Source: JAKAGZ01 sp963783855 (GTDB lineage: Bacteria; Bacteroidota; Ignavibacteria; Ignavibacteriales; Ignavibacteriaceae). From it: DNA of 64,000 nt. Made by a program: the position numbers and the translations under genes. Below the pieces are notes generated by a model that saw only the letters and a list, made by a program, of their open reading frames with translations, was not told the DNA's origin and did not search any database. The stretch lies in contig CAWAPE010000013.1 of assembly GCA_963783855.1 (NCBI GenBank), positions 62,001 to 126,000 on the forward strand. Reading direction: 5' to 3'. This document shows, piece by piece, positions 17,702-26,768 of the stretch; position 1 is the stretch's first letter, and every line of letters starts with the position of its first letter.

Positions 17702-17723
17702 CATTTTAAATAATAATATATAA

Positions 17724-18671
17724 TTATTCATTTTCAGCAAGCCAGCGTTCTGCATCTATTGCTGCCCTACATCCAGTTCCTGCAGCTGTAACTGCCTGTC
17801 TGTATGTTTTATCTGCTACATCACCTGATGCAAAAACGCCTGGAACATTTGTATAAGTTGAAGCTCCCTGAACTTTTAAGTATCCGGTCTCGTCCATGTC
17901 CAGAACACCTTTAAATAATCCGGTGTTAGGTTTATGACCAATAGCAATGAAAAGTCCATCCGCCTGAACTTCTTCAGTTTTGCCTGTTTTGGTATCTTCC
18001 ATTATTACTCCGGTCATTACTTTTCTGCCGTTTTCGTCTTTACCCATAACTTCTTTTACTACTTTGTTAGTCTGAAATTTAATTTTAGGATTTTTTTCAG
18101 CTCTTTCAGTCATTATTTTTGAAGCTCTGAATTCATCGCGCCTGTGGATAACAGTAACTTCAGAAGCAAATTTAGTTAAGAAATTAGCTTCTTCCATTGC
18201 AGTATCACCACCACCTACAACAAGAACCTTTAATCCTTTATAGAAAAATCCATCGCAGGTAGCGCATGCAGAAACTCCAAATCCCATGAATTTATTTTCA
18301 CTCTCAAGTCCAAGCAACTTTGCAGAAGCACCTGTAGATATGATTACCGCATCGGCTTTATATTCTTCACCTTCATAAGTTTTAAGTGTAAAAGGTCTCT
18401 TTGAAAAATCAACTTCGGTTATTTCCTTGTAAATTGATTTTGCACCGAATCTCTGTGCCTGCTTTCTCATTACATCCATAAGTTCAGGACCCATTATTCC
18501 GTTTTCAAAGCCGGGATAATTTTCAACTTCCGTTGTAATAGTAAGCTGTCCGCCCGGCTGCATTCCTTCAAAAATTACCGGGTTTAAATTTGCTCTTCCT
18601 GCATATAATGCCGCGGTAAATCCAGCAGGACCAGAGCCTATAATTATTATTTTATGATGATTATCAGCCAT
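17724..18671 (-). CDS. trxB: Thioredoxin reductase
   Basis: 315-residue FAD/NADPH flavoprotein. FAD-binding GSGPAGFTAALYAGRA near residue 12, redox-active CATC in VSACATCDGFF near residue 138, NADPH-binding GGGDTAMEEANFL, and the C-terminal GVFASGDVADKTYRQ. Reduces thioredoxin in the cytoplasm. No thioredoxin gene is adjacent. The gene appears monocistronic, facing the shared terminator. Confidence 0.96.
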   Translation of the reverse strand: MADNHHKIIIIGSGPAGFTAALYAGRANLNPVIFEGMQPGGQLTITTEVENYPGFENGIMGPELMDVMRKQAQRFGAKSIYKEITEVDFSKRPFTLKTYEGEEYKADAVIISTGASAKLLGLESENKFMGFGVSACATCDGFFYKGLKVLVVGGGDTAMEEANFLTKFASEVTVIHRRDEFRASKIMTERAEKNPKIKFQTNKVVKEVMGKDENGRKVMTGVIMEDTKTGKTEEVQADGLFIAIGHKPNTGLFKGVLDMDETGYLKVQGASTYTNVPGVFASGDVADKTYRQAVTAAGTGCRAAIDAERWLAENE

Positions 18672-18780
18672 TTTTTCTCCAAATTCAGTATTAACAAAAA
18701 TTTTTCAACTTTTAAAATTAAGCATATTTTATTTTAAATATTTAAAGATTAGATACACTCCTAAGCCAAAAGATTCATTC

Positions 18781-19722
18781 TTATTCCAGAAACTCAGCAT
18801 TTCTCTTCAATCCCTTCAATTTTGTTCTTAAAATTGGACTTCGGGCAAAACGGGATTTAAATTCTTTATTATTCATTTCCCTGATTTCTGACAGTTTAAT
18901 TTCCTTATTACCATCTTTCGGATAAAATTCGCTAACTCCTGTAATTTCTGAAAATTTAATATTCCACGGACAAACATCCTGGCAAATATCACAGCCGAAT
19001 AACCAGTTTTCAAATTTACCTTCAAACTTTCCCGGGATCTCTCCCTTATTTTCTATTGTAAGATTTGAAATACATTTATTCGCATCAACAACATATTCCT
19101 GAACAATAGCATCTGTTGGACAAGCATCAATGCAGGCAGTACAGGAGCCGCAAAAATCCGGGATTTCCTCAGAATAATTAAAATCATAATTAGTTATAAT
19201 ATTTGCCAGAAAAATCCAGCCGCCAATTTCTTTATTTATAAGATTAGTGTGTTTCCCAATCCACCCAAGTCCGGCTTTTTTTGCCCAGACCTTATCCATT
19301 ACCGGACCCGTATCTACATACGACATTGATTCAAAATCAGGATCAATTTCTTTTAATGAATTTTCCAGTCTCTCAAGTTTTTCCCAAATTATTAAATGAT
19401 AATCAGTTCCCCATGCATAGCGGGAAACCTTGCCTAAGGGTGGACGGGCTTTTCCTGAATTTTTATTATTAGAATAATTTTCATCTGTGTAGTAATTAAG
19501 GGCGAGTGATATAACGCTTTTTGCGGCAGGAAAATTATTTTTTACATCTTTTCTTTTATCGGTATTTCGTTCCATATATCTCATGCCTGACTGATAACCA
19601 AGCCTGAGCCACTCTTCGAGTTTATTTCCTTCCTCTATCAGTTCATCGGCTTTTGCAAAACCAACAAGATCAAATCCAACAGATTTTGCTTCACGAATAA
19701 CTATTTCATTTGTAAGTTTCAT
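18781..19722 (-). CDS. queG: Epoxyqueuosine reductase
   Basis: Last step of queuosine tRNA modification, a cobalamin-dependent [4Fe-4S] enzyme. 313 residues. Domain DUF1730-like N-terminus (SGMRYMERNTDKR), then two cluster motifs: CGSCTACIDACPTDAI near residue 190 and CDICQDVCPW near 247. The C-terminal HEAT-like extension of some homologues is short here. ATG start directly precedes a standard N-terminus. The Rieske gene ends 12 bp upstream and may be cotranscribed. Confidence 0.92.
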   Translation of the reverse strand: MKLTNEIVIREAKSVGFDLVGFAKADELIEEGNKLEEWLRLGYQSGMRYMERNTDKRKDVKNNFPAAKSVISLALNYYTDENYSNNKNSGKARPPLGKVSRYAWGTDYHLIIWEKLERLENSLKEIDPDFESMSYVDTGPVMDKVWAKKAGLGWIGKHTNLINKEIGGWIFLANIITNYDFNYSEEIPDFCGSCTACIDACPTDAIVQEYVVDANKCISNLTIENKGEIPGKFEGKFENWLFGCDICQDVCPWNIKFSEITGVSEFYPKDGNKEIKLSEIREMNNKEFKSRFARSPILRTKLKGLKRNAEFLE

Positions 19723-19734
19723 AGCAAATGAATT

Positions 19735-20094
19735 TTACCATTTCATTTCTTGCTTAACTACTTTTACATATACCTGGCCATCAACCACTTTTGTCTCAAA
19801 AGAATCTATACCTCTCCCTCCCGTTGGCATTTTCCCTGTTTGCAGATCAAACATCCATCCATGAGCCGGACAAACGACACAACCTTTTTCGATAAAACCA
19901 TCATAAATCAGAGCTGTATGCTGGTGGGGACAAATGTTACTTAGAGAATAAATATTTCCGTCAACCTTAAATACAGCAATTTCCATATTATCAATAATAA
20001 AACGCTTCCCCTGATGTTCAAACAGGTCACCAACTTCACAAACTTTAGTAAATCCGGATAATTCGTGCTTATCAGAGAGATGTGAATTTTTCAT
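19735..20094 (-). CDS. Rieske [2Fe-2S] ferredoxin-like protein
   Basis: 119 residues. Cluster ligands are visible as CPHQHTALIYDGF and CVVCPAHGWMFDLQTG, the C-x-H / C-x2-H Rieske pattern. There is no signal peptide or membrane anchor, so it is a soluble electron carrier or small subunit of the dioxygenase/NirD type. Its start overlaps the end of the MBL-fold gene by 23 bp, implying coupled translation and possibly a shared pathway. No oxygenase alpha subunit is in view. Partner unknown. Confidence 0.87.
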   Translation of the reverse strand: MKNSHLSDKHELSGFTKVCEVGDLFEHQGKRFIIDNMEIAVFKVDGNIYSLSNICPHQHTALIYDGFIEKGCVVCPAHGWMFDLQTGKMPTGGRGIDSFETKVVDGQVYVKVVKQEMKW

Positions 20095-20917
20095 TTACTT
20101 TAAAACCTTTCTCGGTTTGTGAAACTGTTGCCAAAACTGTTTCAGGATCGTGTTCAAAGAATAATTTCCAATTTTCTTTTACTGCCATAGGTAGTATTAT
20201 TTTCTTTTCCGCTACTGTCTCCAGGGGCTGTAAATCATATCCCATAACATAGGGCACAGGAATGTGGGAAGTCGTCGGTAAAAGATCACAACAGTAAAGA
20301 ATAGTATTTGACGAATCCGAAATTTTAAGTAGTTGCTGACCAAATGTATGCCCCTTCACAACAAGAAACTGAATCTCGTCATCGAACATTTCTTCGCCAT
20401 TTATAAATTTTAATACACCTTCTTCCATCAGCGGGACAAAATTATCTTTAATGTAACTTCCCCTGTCCCTGTCAGAAGGATTAACGCCCCATTCATAATT
20501 TTCTTTTTGAACGTAGTACGTTGCGTTAGGGAAAGTCGGGATTAGCTTATTATTTTCCAGCTTTGTCGATCCGCCGGTGTGATCGAAATGGAGATGTGTT
20601 AAAATTACATCTGTTACGTCTTCGGGTTTTAAATTTAATTTACCAAGAGATTTTTCAATAGAATATTCTTCCTGGTCAATTTCATAAATATATTTTGATT
20701 TGGTTCCCCACTTAATCCCCATCCCGGTATCAACCAAAATTTTTCTTTTCCCGTCTTCAAGCAAAAGATTCCTGGTAGCAAGTTTTATCTTGTTTTGTTC
20801 GTCCGGTGGATTCGAATTTTTCCATAGTGCCTTTGGAATTATTCCAAACATTGCACCACCATCGAGACGAAAATATCCGGTGTTTACAACAGTTAATTTA
20901 TATTTACCAATTTTCAT
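20072..20917 (-). CDS. MBL-fold metallo-hydrolase
   Basis: 281 residues from the ATG; an upstream TTG at 20938 would add seven residues without a better ribosome site. Zinc ligands: LTHLHFDHTGG near residue 105, the later histidine in VKGHTFGQQ near 185 and the aspartate in LYCCDLLPTTSH. This arrangement is that of lactonase/glyoxalase-II-like enzymes of the AttM/AiiA-related group, but residues do not fix the substrate. Overlap with the Rieske gene suggests joint expression. Confidence 0.87.
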   Translation of the reverse strand: MKIGKYKLTVVNTGYFRLDGGAMFGIIPKALWKNSNPPDEQNKIKLATRNLLLEDGKRKILVDTGMGIKWGTKSKYIYEIDQEEYSIEKSLGKLNLKPEDVTDVILTHLHFDHTGGSTKLENNKLIPTFPNATYYVQKENYEWGVNPSDRDRGSYIKDNFVPLMEEGVLKFINGEEMFDDEIQFLVVKGHTFGQQLLKISDSSNTILYCCDLLPTTSHIPVPYVMGYDLQPLETVAEKKIILPMAVKENWKLFFEHDPETVLATVSQTEKGFKVNEKFTSL

Positions 20918-21003
20918 TTTCTGCAGAATTTTGTTCAAAAAATTATATTTGAACTTTAAGTTAAGGATATGGAAAGAAATTTAAAAGGTAGATGAATACA
21001 CCA

Positions 21004-21046
21004 AAAACAAAAAAAATGGCTTTAATAATTTCTTATTAAAGCCATT
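21004..21046 (-). terminator. Terminator of the first ferredoxin gene
   Basis: 14-bp perfect stem AATGGCTTTAATAA / TTATTAAAGCCATT with a 4-nt loop, then a long T-rich stretch on the minus strand. Confidence 0.85.
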
Positions 21047-21075
21047 GGTCTAACCAATAATTTATTTATTCAGAA

Positions 21076-21408
21076 CTAGTTTTGCATTGCTTCCAGTGAA
21101 TCTTTTTTTGCAAGTAATGCTGTTTCATCTTCAACATGATCAGGATCAGGAACACAGCATTCAACCGGGCAAACATCTATACACTGTGGTTCATCGTGGA
21201 AACCTTTACATTCAGTACATTTGTCAGGAGCTACGTAGAAGAAATCATCTGAGTAAAAGCCTTCTGCGCCAGAAGGAGCAGCATCGCCATCACCATATGT
21301 TTTTCCATCTAATTCCCATGAAGTACCGCCTTCATAGATTGCATTATTTGGGCATTCTGGTTCGCAGGCACCACAGTTTATACATTCGTCAGTTATTTTA
21401 ATAGCCAT
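21076..21408 (-). CDS. 2[4Fe-4S] ferredoxin, copy 1
   Basis: 110 residues. Cluster I: CINCGACEPECP. Cluster II: CTECKGFHDEPQCIDVCP, with the eight-residue gap between second and third cysteine seen in Allochromatium-type ferredoxins. Between them lies an acidic, glycine-rich insert of about 35 residues. Acts as a low-potential electron carrier. A close paralogue lies 294 bp upstream; each has its own terminator, so the two are independently transcribed duplicates. Confidence 0.92.
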   Translation of the reverse strand: MAIKITDECINCGACEPECPNNAIYEGGTSWELDGKTYGDGDAAPSGAEGFYSDDFFYVAPDKCTECKGFHDEPQCIDVCPVECCVPDPDHVEDETALLAKKDSLEAMQN

Positions 21409-21651
21409 TTTAGACCTCCGTGATTCTTAAATTAATTTTTAATATGGTTTTATTATCTGTCTTATGATTTTTGTTCATATTAACTACCAAATTTGTGCCA
21501 ATCCGACAAATTGAAATTGTTAATAATAAAGCGGAAAAAAAGTCTGAAAATAGCTTAAATAATTAAGGATTCACAATTATTAGAATATCGCTTCTCTTTA
21601 CTGAGAATTGGAATCAAATAAGCAATATTAGGGAGTAACCGGATAGATAAT

Positions 21652-21674
21652 AAAAAAGGCGTCAAAAGACGCCT
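21652..21674 (-). terminator. Terminator of the second ferredoxin gene
   Basis: AGGCGTC / GACGCCT stem with AAAA loop and a T run on the minus strand, 28 bp past the stop codon. Confidence 0.85.
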
Positions 21675-21702
21675 AAAATAATAACAAAATGTCCCGATTT
21701 AT

Positions 21703-22035
21703 TTATCTGCCAATACCATCCAGGTAATCTTTTCTTTTCAGAAGTGTCTCCTCATCTTCCTCATGATTCGGATCCGGAACACAACAATCAACCGGACATA
21801 CAGCCGCACACTGTGGTTCATCGTGAAAACCTTTGCATTCAGTACATTTGTCAGGAACAATGTAAAAGAAATCATCCGAGAAAAATCCTTCGGCTCCGGT
21901 TGGTGCTTTATCGCCATTGCCGTAAGTTGTACCTGCAAGTTCCCATTCCTGCCCACCTTCATAAATTGCTGTATTCGGACATTCAGGCTCACACGCGCCG
22001 CAATTGATGCATTCTTCGGTTATCATTATTGCCAT
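21703..22035 (-). CDS. 2[4Fe-4S] ferredoxin, copy 2
   Basis: 110 residues, same length and cysteine layout as copy 1: CINCGACEPECP and CTECKGFHDEPQCAAVCP. Differences cluster in the insert and in the last 20 residues. The pair clearly arose by duplication; cluster environments look equal, so any specialisation is probably in redox partner or expression. Untranslated spacers around both are AT-rich. Confidence 0.92.
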   Translation of the reverse strand: MAIMITEECINCGACEPECPNTAIYEGGQEWELAGTTYGNGDKAPTGAEGFFSDDFFYIVPDKCTECKGFHDEPQCAAVCPVDCCVPDPNHEEDEETLLKRKDYLDGIGR

Positions 22036-22180
22036 ATAAATTATCTCCTATATAATTTCAGAATTATTCCCCAAAACAGGAATAACGATTAGTTCACATT
22101 CTTAAATAAAATAATGGAATTTCTTTTGCAATACTAACTAAACATTAATTGAACTTCAATAGGGTAGGAAAAATAGTATA

Positions 22181-22897
22181 TTACCAGCCACCGCTTGCTC
22201 CGCCGCCGCCAAAACCGCCGCCGCCGCCGCTAAATCCACCGAAGCCACCCCCACCAAAACCACTGCTACCGGAACCACCGCTAAATCCTCCGGGGAAAAA
22301 GATAAATCCGCCTCCCCCTCTTCTGCGGCCTTTGAGCAATGACATAATAATCATAATTATGATAAATATTATTGTGCCAATACCTTTTGTTTTTTTGCTA
22401 CTGTTGTCTTTAGCATATTTATCTGCTTTGTATTCACCTGCAATTGCAGACATCATTGCATTTATTCCGTCAGTTATCCCCGCATAATAATCATTACTTC
22501 TAAAATGAGGTGCAACGACATTTCTAATAATAGAGCTCGCGAGTGCATCGGGCAATACCCCTTCAAGTCCGTAACCAACTTCAATCCTCATTTTTCTGTC
22601 ATTTTTCACTATCAGAAATAAAAGCCCGTTATCATTCTTTTTAGTCCCGATTTTATTTTTTTCTGCCACACTCATAGTGTAATATTCAATCGGGTAATCC
22701 TGAAGTGATGGAATCATCAGCATAACAAGCTGATTCGATGTTGTATCCTGGTAGGTTTTTAAACGGAGGTCCAGATTACTTAATTCAGAAGAGGACAAGG
22801 TACCTGTTAAATCATTTGCCCAGTGATTAAGTGTAGGAACTTTTGGCTGGGCAAATAAAATTGATACTGAAAATAATAACGCTAATAATAACTTCAT
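22181..22897 (-). CDS. TPM-domain protein (YgcG-like) with glycine-rich tail
   Basis: 238 residues. A signal peptide (residues 1-16, LLLALLFSVSILFA) is followed by a TPM domain (about 24-145; NDNGLLFLIVKNDRKMRIEV, GYGLEGVLPD), a membrane segment near 172-190 (GIGTIIFIIIMIIMSLL) and a tail made almost wholly of Gly, Ser and Phe. It is therefore anchored with the TPM domain outside the cytoplasm. It follows lemA by 6 bp, a widespread pairing whose function is not established. TPM domains have been linked to photosystem repair phosphatases in plants. Confidence 0.88.
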   Translation of the reverse strand: MKLLLALLFSVSILFAQPKVPTLNHWANDLTGTLSSSELSNLDLRLKTYQDTTSNQLVMLMIPSLQDYPIEYYTMSVAEKNKIGTKKNDNGLLFLIVKNDRKMRIEVGYGLEGVLPDALASSIIRNVVAPHFRSNDYYAGITDGINAMMSAIAGEYKADKYAKDNSSKKTKGIGTIIFIIIMIIMSLLKGRRRGGGGFIFFPGGFSGGSGSSGFGGGGFGGFSGGGGGFGGGGASGGW

Positions 22898-22903
22898 GTA
22901 AAA

Positions 22904-23509
22904 CTAAAATTCAACTTTTGGAGGTGTTTCGGATCCCGCTGTTGCTTTAAAATACTGTTTATCTTTAAAGCCAAAAATATTAGCAAAGATGGAATTAGGA
23001 AAAAGCTTAATTGTAGTATTGTATTTCTGAACTGTTTCATTAAATCTTCTTCTTTCAACAGAAATACGGTTTTCTGTTCCTTCAAGCTGAGCCTGCAACT
23101 GGAGAAAATTTTCATTTGCTTTTAGCTCAGGATAATTCTCCACTGTCACAAGTAATCTGGAAAGTGCCCCGCTCAATTCACCCTGGGCTGCCTGGAACTT
23201 CTGGAATGCAGCTGGATCATTCAGCACTTCAGGAGTCACATTCATCTGTCCAACTCTTGCACGTGCGTTTGTAACATCTGTAAGAACACCTCTTTCAAAA
23301 TTTGCATATCCTTTAACTGTGCTTACAAGATTAGGTATAAGATCTGCTCTTCTCTGATACTGATTTTCAACCTGGCTCCAGCTCTGGTTCACTGATTCAT
23401 TTAATGTAACAAGACTATTGTATACATTTTTTCCCCACATAAAAAGAATTACCATGAACAGTACGATTACTGCGCCAATTGAAAGACCAATTAGTGTTCC
23501 TCTTTTCAT
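22904..23509 (-). CDS. lemA: LemA family protein
   Basis: 201 residues. One N-terminal membrane segment (about 7-26) then a helical domain with the family core WSQVENQYQRRADLIPNLV and ELKANENFLQLQAQLEGTE. A very strong GAGGAGG ribosome site precedes the ATG. Forms an operon with the TPM-domain gene. LemA proteins are envelope-associated helical-bundle proteins of unresolved function. Confidence 0.93.
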   Translation of the reverse strand: MKRGTLIGLSIGAVIVLFMVILFMWGKNVYNSLVTLNESVNQSWSQVENQYQRRADLIPNLVSTVKGYANFERGVLTDVTNARARVGQMNVTPEVLNDPAAFQKFQAAQGELSGALSRLLVTVENYPELKANENFLQLQAQLEGTENRISVERRRFNETVQKYNTTIKLFPNSIFANIFGFKDKQYFKATAGSETPPKVEF

Positions 23510-23694
23510 CCAGCCTCCTCTAAAAAAGCTATTGAAAGAATAAAACCATCTTTATTCTTTATTTGTTAAGTGATCGGAAAACAAAATAATCTTGTTCAGA
23601 AACTGAAATATCTACTTTCAATTTAAATTGTTTTTCAAACAATATCCAATTACAAATTTAAGGCTTAAATTCGTATTTCTGACTGATTTTAAGG

Positions 23695-23719
23695 AAAATG
23701 CCGGTTATACCGGCATTTT
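23695..23719 (-). terminator. Terminator of the acyl-CoA dehydrogenase gene
   Basis: 11-bp perfect stem AAAATGCCGGT / ACCGGCATTTT with a 3-nt loop, 15 bp past the stop on the minus strand; the T run is interrupted. Confidence 0.7.
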
Positions 23720-23734
23720 AGAAAATTTGATTTT

Positions 23735-24883
23735 TTATTTTACAGAATCCAACAGACTTCTGGCAATTACCATTCTCTGAATTTCGGATGTACCTTCATA
23801 GATTTCTGTAATTTTTGAATCTCTCAGGTATCTTTCAACAAGATATTCTCTAACATAACCGTAACCGCCGTGAATTTGAATCGCTTCAAGTGCACATTCA
23901 ACAGCGATTGTTGATGAATAGAGTTTTGCCATTGCTGCTTCTTTGAAATATTTCTGTTTTGCATCTTTCATAGCTGCTGCACGCAGAGTAAGAAGTTTTG
24001 CAGTATCAACTTTTACGGCCATATCAGAAATCTTAAATTGAATGGCCTGAAAATTTGAAATCGTTTTACCGAAAGCTTTTCTTTCTTTTGCGTATTTAAT
24101 TGCAGCCTCAAGTGAAGCCTCGGCAATTCCGATAGCCTGAGCTGCAATTCCTATTCTGCCACCGTTTAGTGTGTTCATTGCAAAATTAAATCCTTTGCCT
24201 TCTTCCCAAACAATATTGTTTGCGGGTACTTTACAACTTTCAAAAGATAAAGAACATGTATCTGAACTTCTGATTCCTAACTTATCTTCCTTTTTCCCAT
24301 GTGTAAAGCCTTCAGTTCCTTTTTCAACAAGTATAGTTGAAATACCTTTATGAGCTTTTTCTTTATCAGTAGTTGCCATTACAAGGAAATAATCAGCGGT
24401 CGTTCCATTGGTGATCCAGTTTTTCATTCCATTAAGTACAAAAAAATCACCATCTTTATCTGCTGTAGTTTTTTGTTTTGTTGCGTCACTTCCAGCTTCA
24501 GGTTCCGAAAGTGCAAATGCACCGAGCTTTTCTCCTTTAGCCAAAGGGATTAAATATTTCTCTTTTATAAAGTCGGATCCATATTGTTCAAGTCCGTAGC
24601 AAACTAATGAATTGTTAACCGACATAATAACACCAGCGCTTGCATCAGCTTTTGAGATTTCAATCATAGCAAGAACATAGCTGATTGTATCCAGCCCGGC
24701 ACCACCATATTCAGGAGAAACCATCATTCCAAGAAATCCGAGTTCACCCATTTTTTTTACAATTTCAGTCGGAAATTCTGCTTTAATATCTCTTTCAATT
24801 GAAGTTGGCGCCACTTCAGCCTGAGCAAAATCTCTGGCTGATTCCATTATCATTTTTTGTTCTTCTGTAAAATCGAAATTCAT
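23735..24883 (-). CDS. Acyl-CoA dehydrogenase (short-chain/Acd type)
   Basis: 382 residues, the standard length of short/medium-chain enzymes. FAD/substrate motif FALSEPEAGSDATKQKTTA, then NGMKNWITNGTTADYF, and catalytic-base motif EIYEGTSEIQR near the C-terminus. The start is taken at the ATG before NFDFTEEQKM, preceded by AAGGGAG; an in-frame upstream start would add 22 residues unlike the family. It is monocistronic and separate from the fad operon at the left edge, suggesting a different substrate such as butyryl-CoA or a branched acyl-CoA. Confidence 0.94.
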   Translation of the reverse strand: MNFDFTEEQKMIMESARDFAQAEVAPTSIERDIKAEFPTEIVKKMGELGFLGMMVSPEYGGAGLDTISYVLAMIEISKADASAGVIMSVNNSLVCYGLEQYGSDFIKEKYLIPLAKGEKLGAFALSEPEAGSDATKQKTTADKDGDFFVLNGMKNWITNGTTADYFLVMATTDKEKAHKGISTILVEKGTEGFTHGKKEDKLGIRSSDTCSLSFESCKVPANNIVWEEGKGFNFAMNTLNGGRIGIAAQAIGIAEASLEAAIKYAKERKAFGKTISNFQAIQFKISDMAVKVDTAKLLTLRAAAMKDAKQKYFKEAAMAKLYSSTIAVECALEAIQIHGGYGYVREYLVERYLRDSKITEIYEGTSEIQRMVIARSLLDSVK

Positions 24884-25105
24884 ATTTACTCCCTTGTAAT
24901 TTCTACCCAAATGTTTGAGAAATATGTGATCCCCATAAGGTGGGTTCACCGGAAAGATGTTTTCGGAAAGATGACCGCTATTAAAACATCAGCTATATCT
25001 ACAAAAATACGGTAATAATTAATTTATAGCAATTTATCGGGCATAGTGTAATTTGGAAGGATTCCTAAATTTAAACCCCGATCATTTATTATTATATTTG
25101 TGACT

Positions 25106-26203
25106 ATGAAAAAAAATATAACCGAATTAAACGGTTCAGAAAATTCAGGGAAAAAAAGGATTTTGCTTAAAGGCTTAACATTAGGTGAGTTACAGGAATA
25201 TTTTATCTCAATTGGTGAAAAAAAATTCCGGGGAGAACAGGTTTTTAAGTGGATGTACCGCGATTTCGTAACTCAATTCGATGAAATGCTGAATTTACCG
25301 GCCCCATTAAGAGAAAAGCTGAAAGAAGAAACTTCACTAAGCACACTTAAATTTGTAGATTCTGAATATTCTGAATTGACAGGCACAAAAAAGTATATTT
25401 TCCAGACAAAAGAAAAAAATAAAATTGAGTCTGTAATTATTCCGGAGGAAAAAAGAATAACGCTTTGCATCTCAACACAGGTTGGATGCCCACTGGATTG
25501 CCGGTTTTGTGCAACAGGTTTGATGGGGTACAAAAAGAATTTGTCACCCGGTGAAATTTTTGATCAGTACATGCTTGCAGCAAAAGATTACGGCAAGGAT
25601 AAATTGACAAATATAGTTTATATGGGAATGGGTGAACCTTTATTAAACTATAATTCTACACTAAAGTCATTGGAAATTTTTGCAAGTGAATCAGCATCGG
25701 CAATAAGTTTTAAGAAAATTACAGTTTCTACAGCTGGTATTGCTCCCAGGATAATTGATCTTGCAAATTCCGGTTTCAAACCGGGGCTGGCTTTTTCACT
25801 TCACTCCTGTTTTGAAAACATACGAAGCAAAATTATGCCCATTAATGAAAAATATTCTTTGAAGCAAAATATTGAAGCACTGAAATACTATTCAAAGGTT
25901 ACAAAGACAAGGATTACATTTGAATACGTTATGCTAAAAAATGTGAATGATAGTGATAAAGACATTAATGCTCTTGTAAAACTTTGTTCACAGATGCCGT
26001 CAAAAATAAATATTATTCCATTTAATTCTTTACAACATATGAACCCGACAGGATTTGCTGCAGAATTAAATCCTACTCCGCATAAACGCATAAGCGAATT
26101 TGCACAAAAGCTAAAAGAAAAAGATATAATTGTTATGGTCAGGAATACACAGGGAGATGATATCGCTGCTGCTTGCGGACAATTAGCTGTAAAATTTAAT
26201 TAG
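25106..26203 (+). CDS. rlmN: 23S rRNA (adenine2503-C2)/tRNA methyltransferase, radical SAM
   Basis: 365 residues from the ATG; the frame could open two codons earlier at a GTG. The radical-SAM cluster motif CPLDCRFC is near residue 130 and the catalytic C-terminal cysteine lies in GDDIAAACGQLA. The N-terminal RNA-binding part includes KKFRGEQVFKWMY. TATATTTG at 25093-25100 resembles the TAnnTTTG -10 of Bacteroidota, so the message may be almost leaderless. The following SpoU methyltransferase lies 15 bp downstream, giving an RNA-modification pair. Confidence 0.94.
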   Translation: MKKNITELNGSENSGKKRILLKGLTLGELQEYFISIGEKKFRGEQVFKWMYRDFVTQFDEMLNLPAPLREKLKEETSLSTLKFVDSEYSELTGTKKYIFQTKEKNKIESVIIPEEKRITLCISTQVGCPLDCRFCATGLMGYKKNLSPGEIFDQYMLAAKDYGKDKLTNIVYMGMGEPLLNYNSTLKSLEIFASESASAISFKKITVSTAGIAPRIIDLANSGFKPGLAFSLHSCFENIRSKIMPINEKYSLKQNIEALKYYSKVTKTRITFEYVMLKNVNDSDKDINALVKLCSQMPSKINIIPFNSLQHMNPTGFAAELNPTPHKRISEFAQKLKEKDIIVMVRNTQGDDIAAACGQLAVKFN

Positions 26204-26218
26204 CCTCAAAATTTCTTT

Positions 26219-26761
26219 ATGAAAAAACTCACACACGATGAAATATCAATTAACAGAAGCACATTAGATAGTCTTCACAAAGTAAAAAAGTTGCCGGTTT
26301 ATGTAGTTTTAAACAGTATAAGAAGTACGTATAATGTTGGATCAATTTTCAGATCATCCGATGGGGCAATGATTGAGAAACTTTATCTTTGTGGATATAC
26401 ACCTCACCCTCCTAAAAAGGAAATATTGAAAACTGCGCTGGGTTCAACGGAAAGTGTAAGCTGGGAATACGTTAATGATCCAAAAGAAATTGTGATAAAA
26501 TTAAAAGCCCTGGGTGTAAAAATCTGTGCGCTTGAACTCACAAGTAACAGCAAACCTTATTATGAAGTTAAAGCAATTGATTTTCCTTTATGTGTAATAA
26601 TAGGAAATGAAATCACTGGTGTTTCACAGGATTTGATTGATTTATGTGACTTTTCAATTGAAATTCCACAGTATGGGATTAAGCAATCATTAAATGTGGC
26701 AGTAGCTTACGGTATTTCAGTATTTGAATTAAGAAAAGTTTTTGATCTATCAAATGATTAA
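26219..26761 (+). CDS. TrmH/SpoU family RNA 2-prime-O-methyltransferase
   Basis: 180 residues, the short form made of the SPOUT domain alone. Motif 1 YNVGSIFRSSDGA, motif 2 VIIGNEITGVSQDLI and motif 3 IPQYGIKQSLNVAVAYG form the knotted SAM-binding site. It methylates a ribose in rRNA or tRNA; the target base is not readable. Downstream of rlmN in the same direction, almost touching the convergent AlbA-domain gene. Confidence 0.92.
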   Translation: MKKLTHDEISINRSTLDSLHKVKKLPVYVVLNSIRSTYNVGSIFRSSDGAMIEKLYLCGYTPHPPKKEILKTALGSTESVSWEYVNDPKEIVIKLKALGVKICALELTSNSKPYYEVKAIDFPLCVIIGNEITGVSQDLIDLCDFSIEIPQYGIKQSLNVAVAYGISVFELRKVFDLSND

Positions 26762-26768
26762 ACACATC

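Noticed and set aside
22149..22487. Proline-rich open frame on the plus strand
   Set aside because: It is the complement of the glycine-rich tail of the TPM-domain gene; codon repetition creates the apparent protein.
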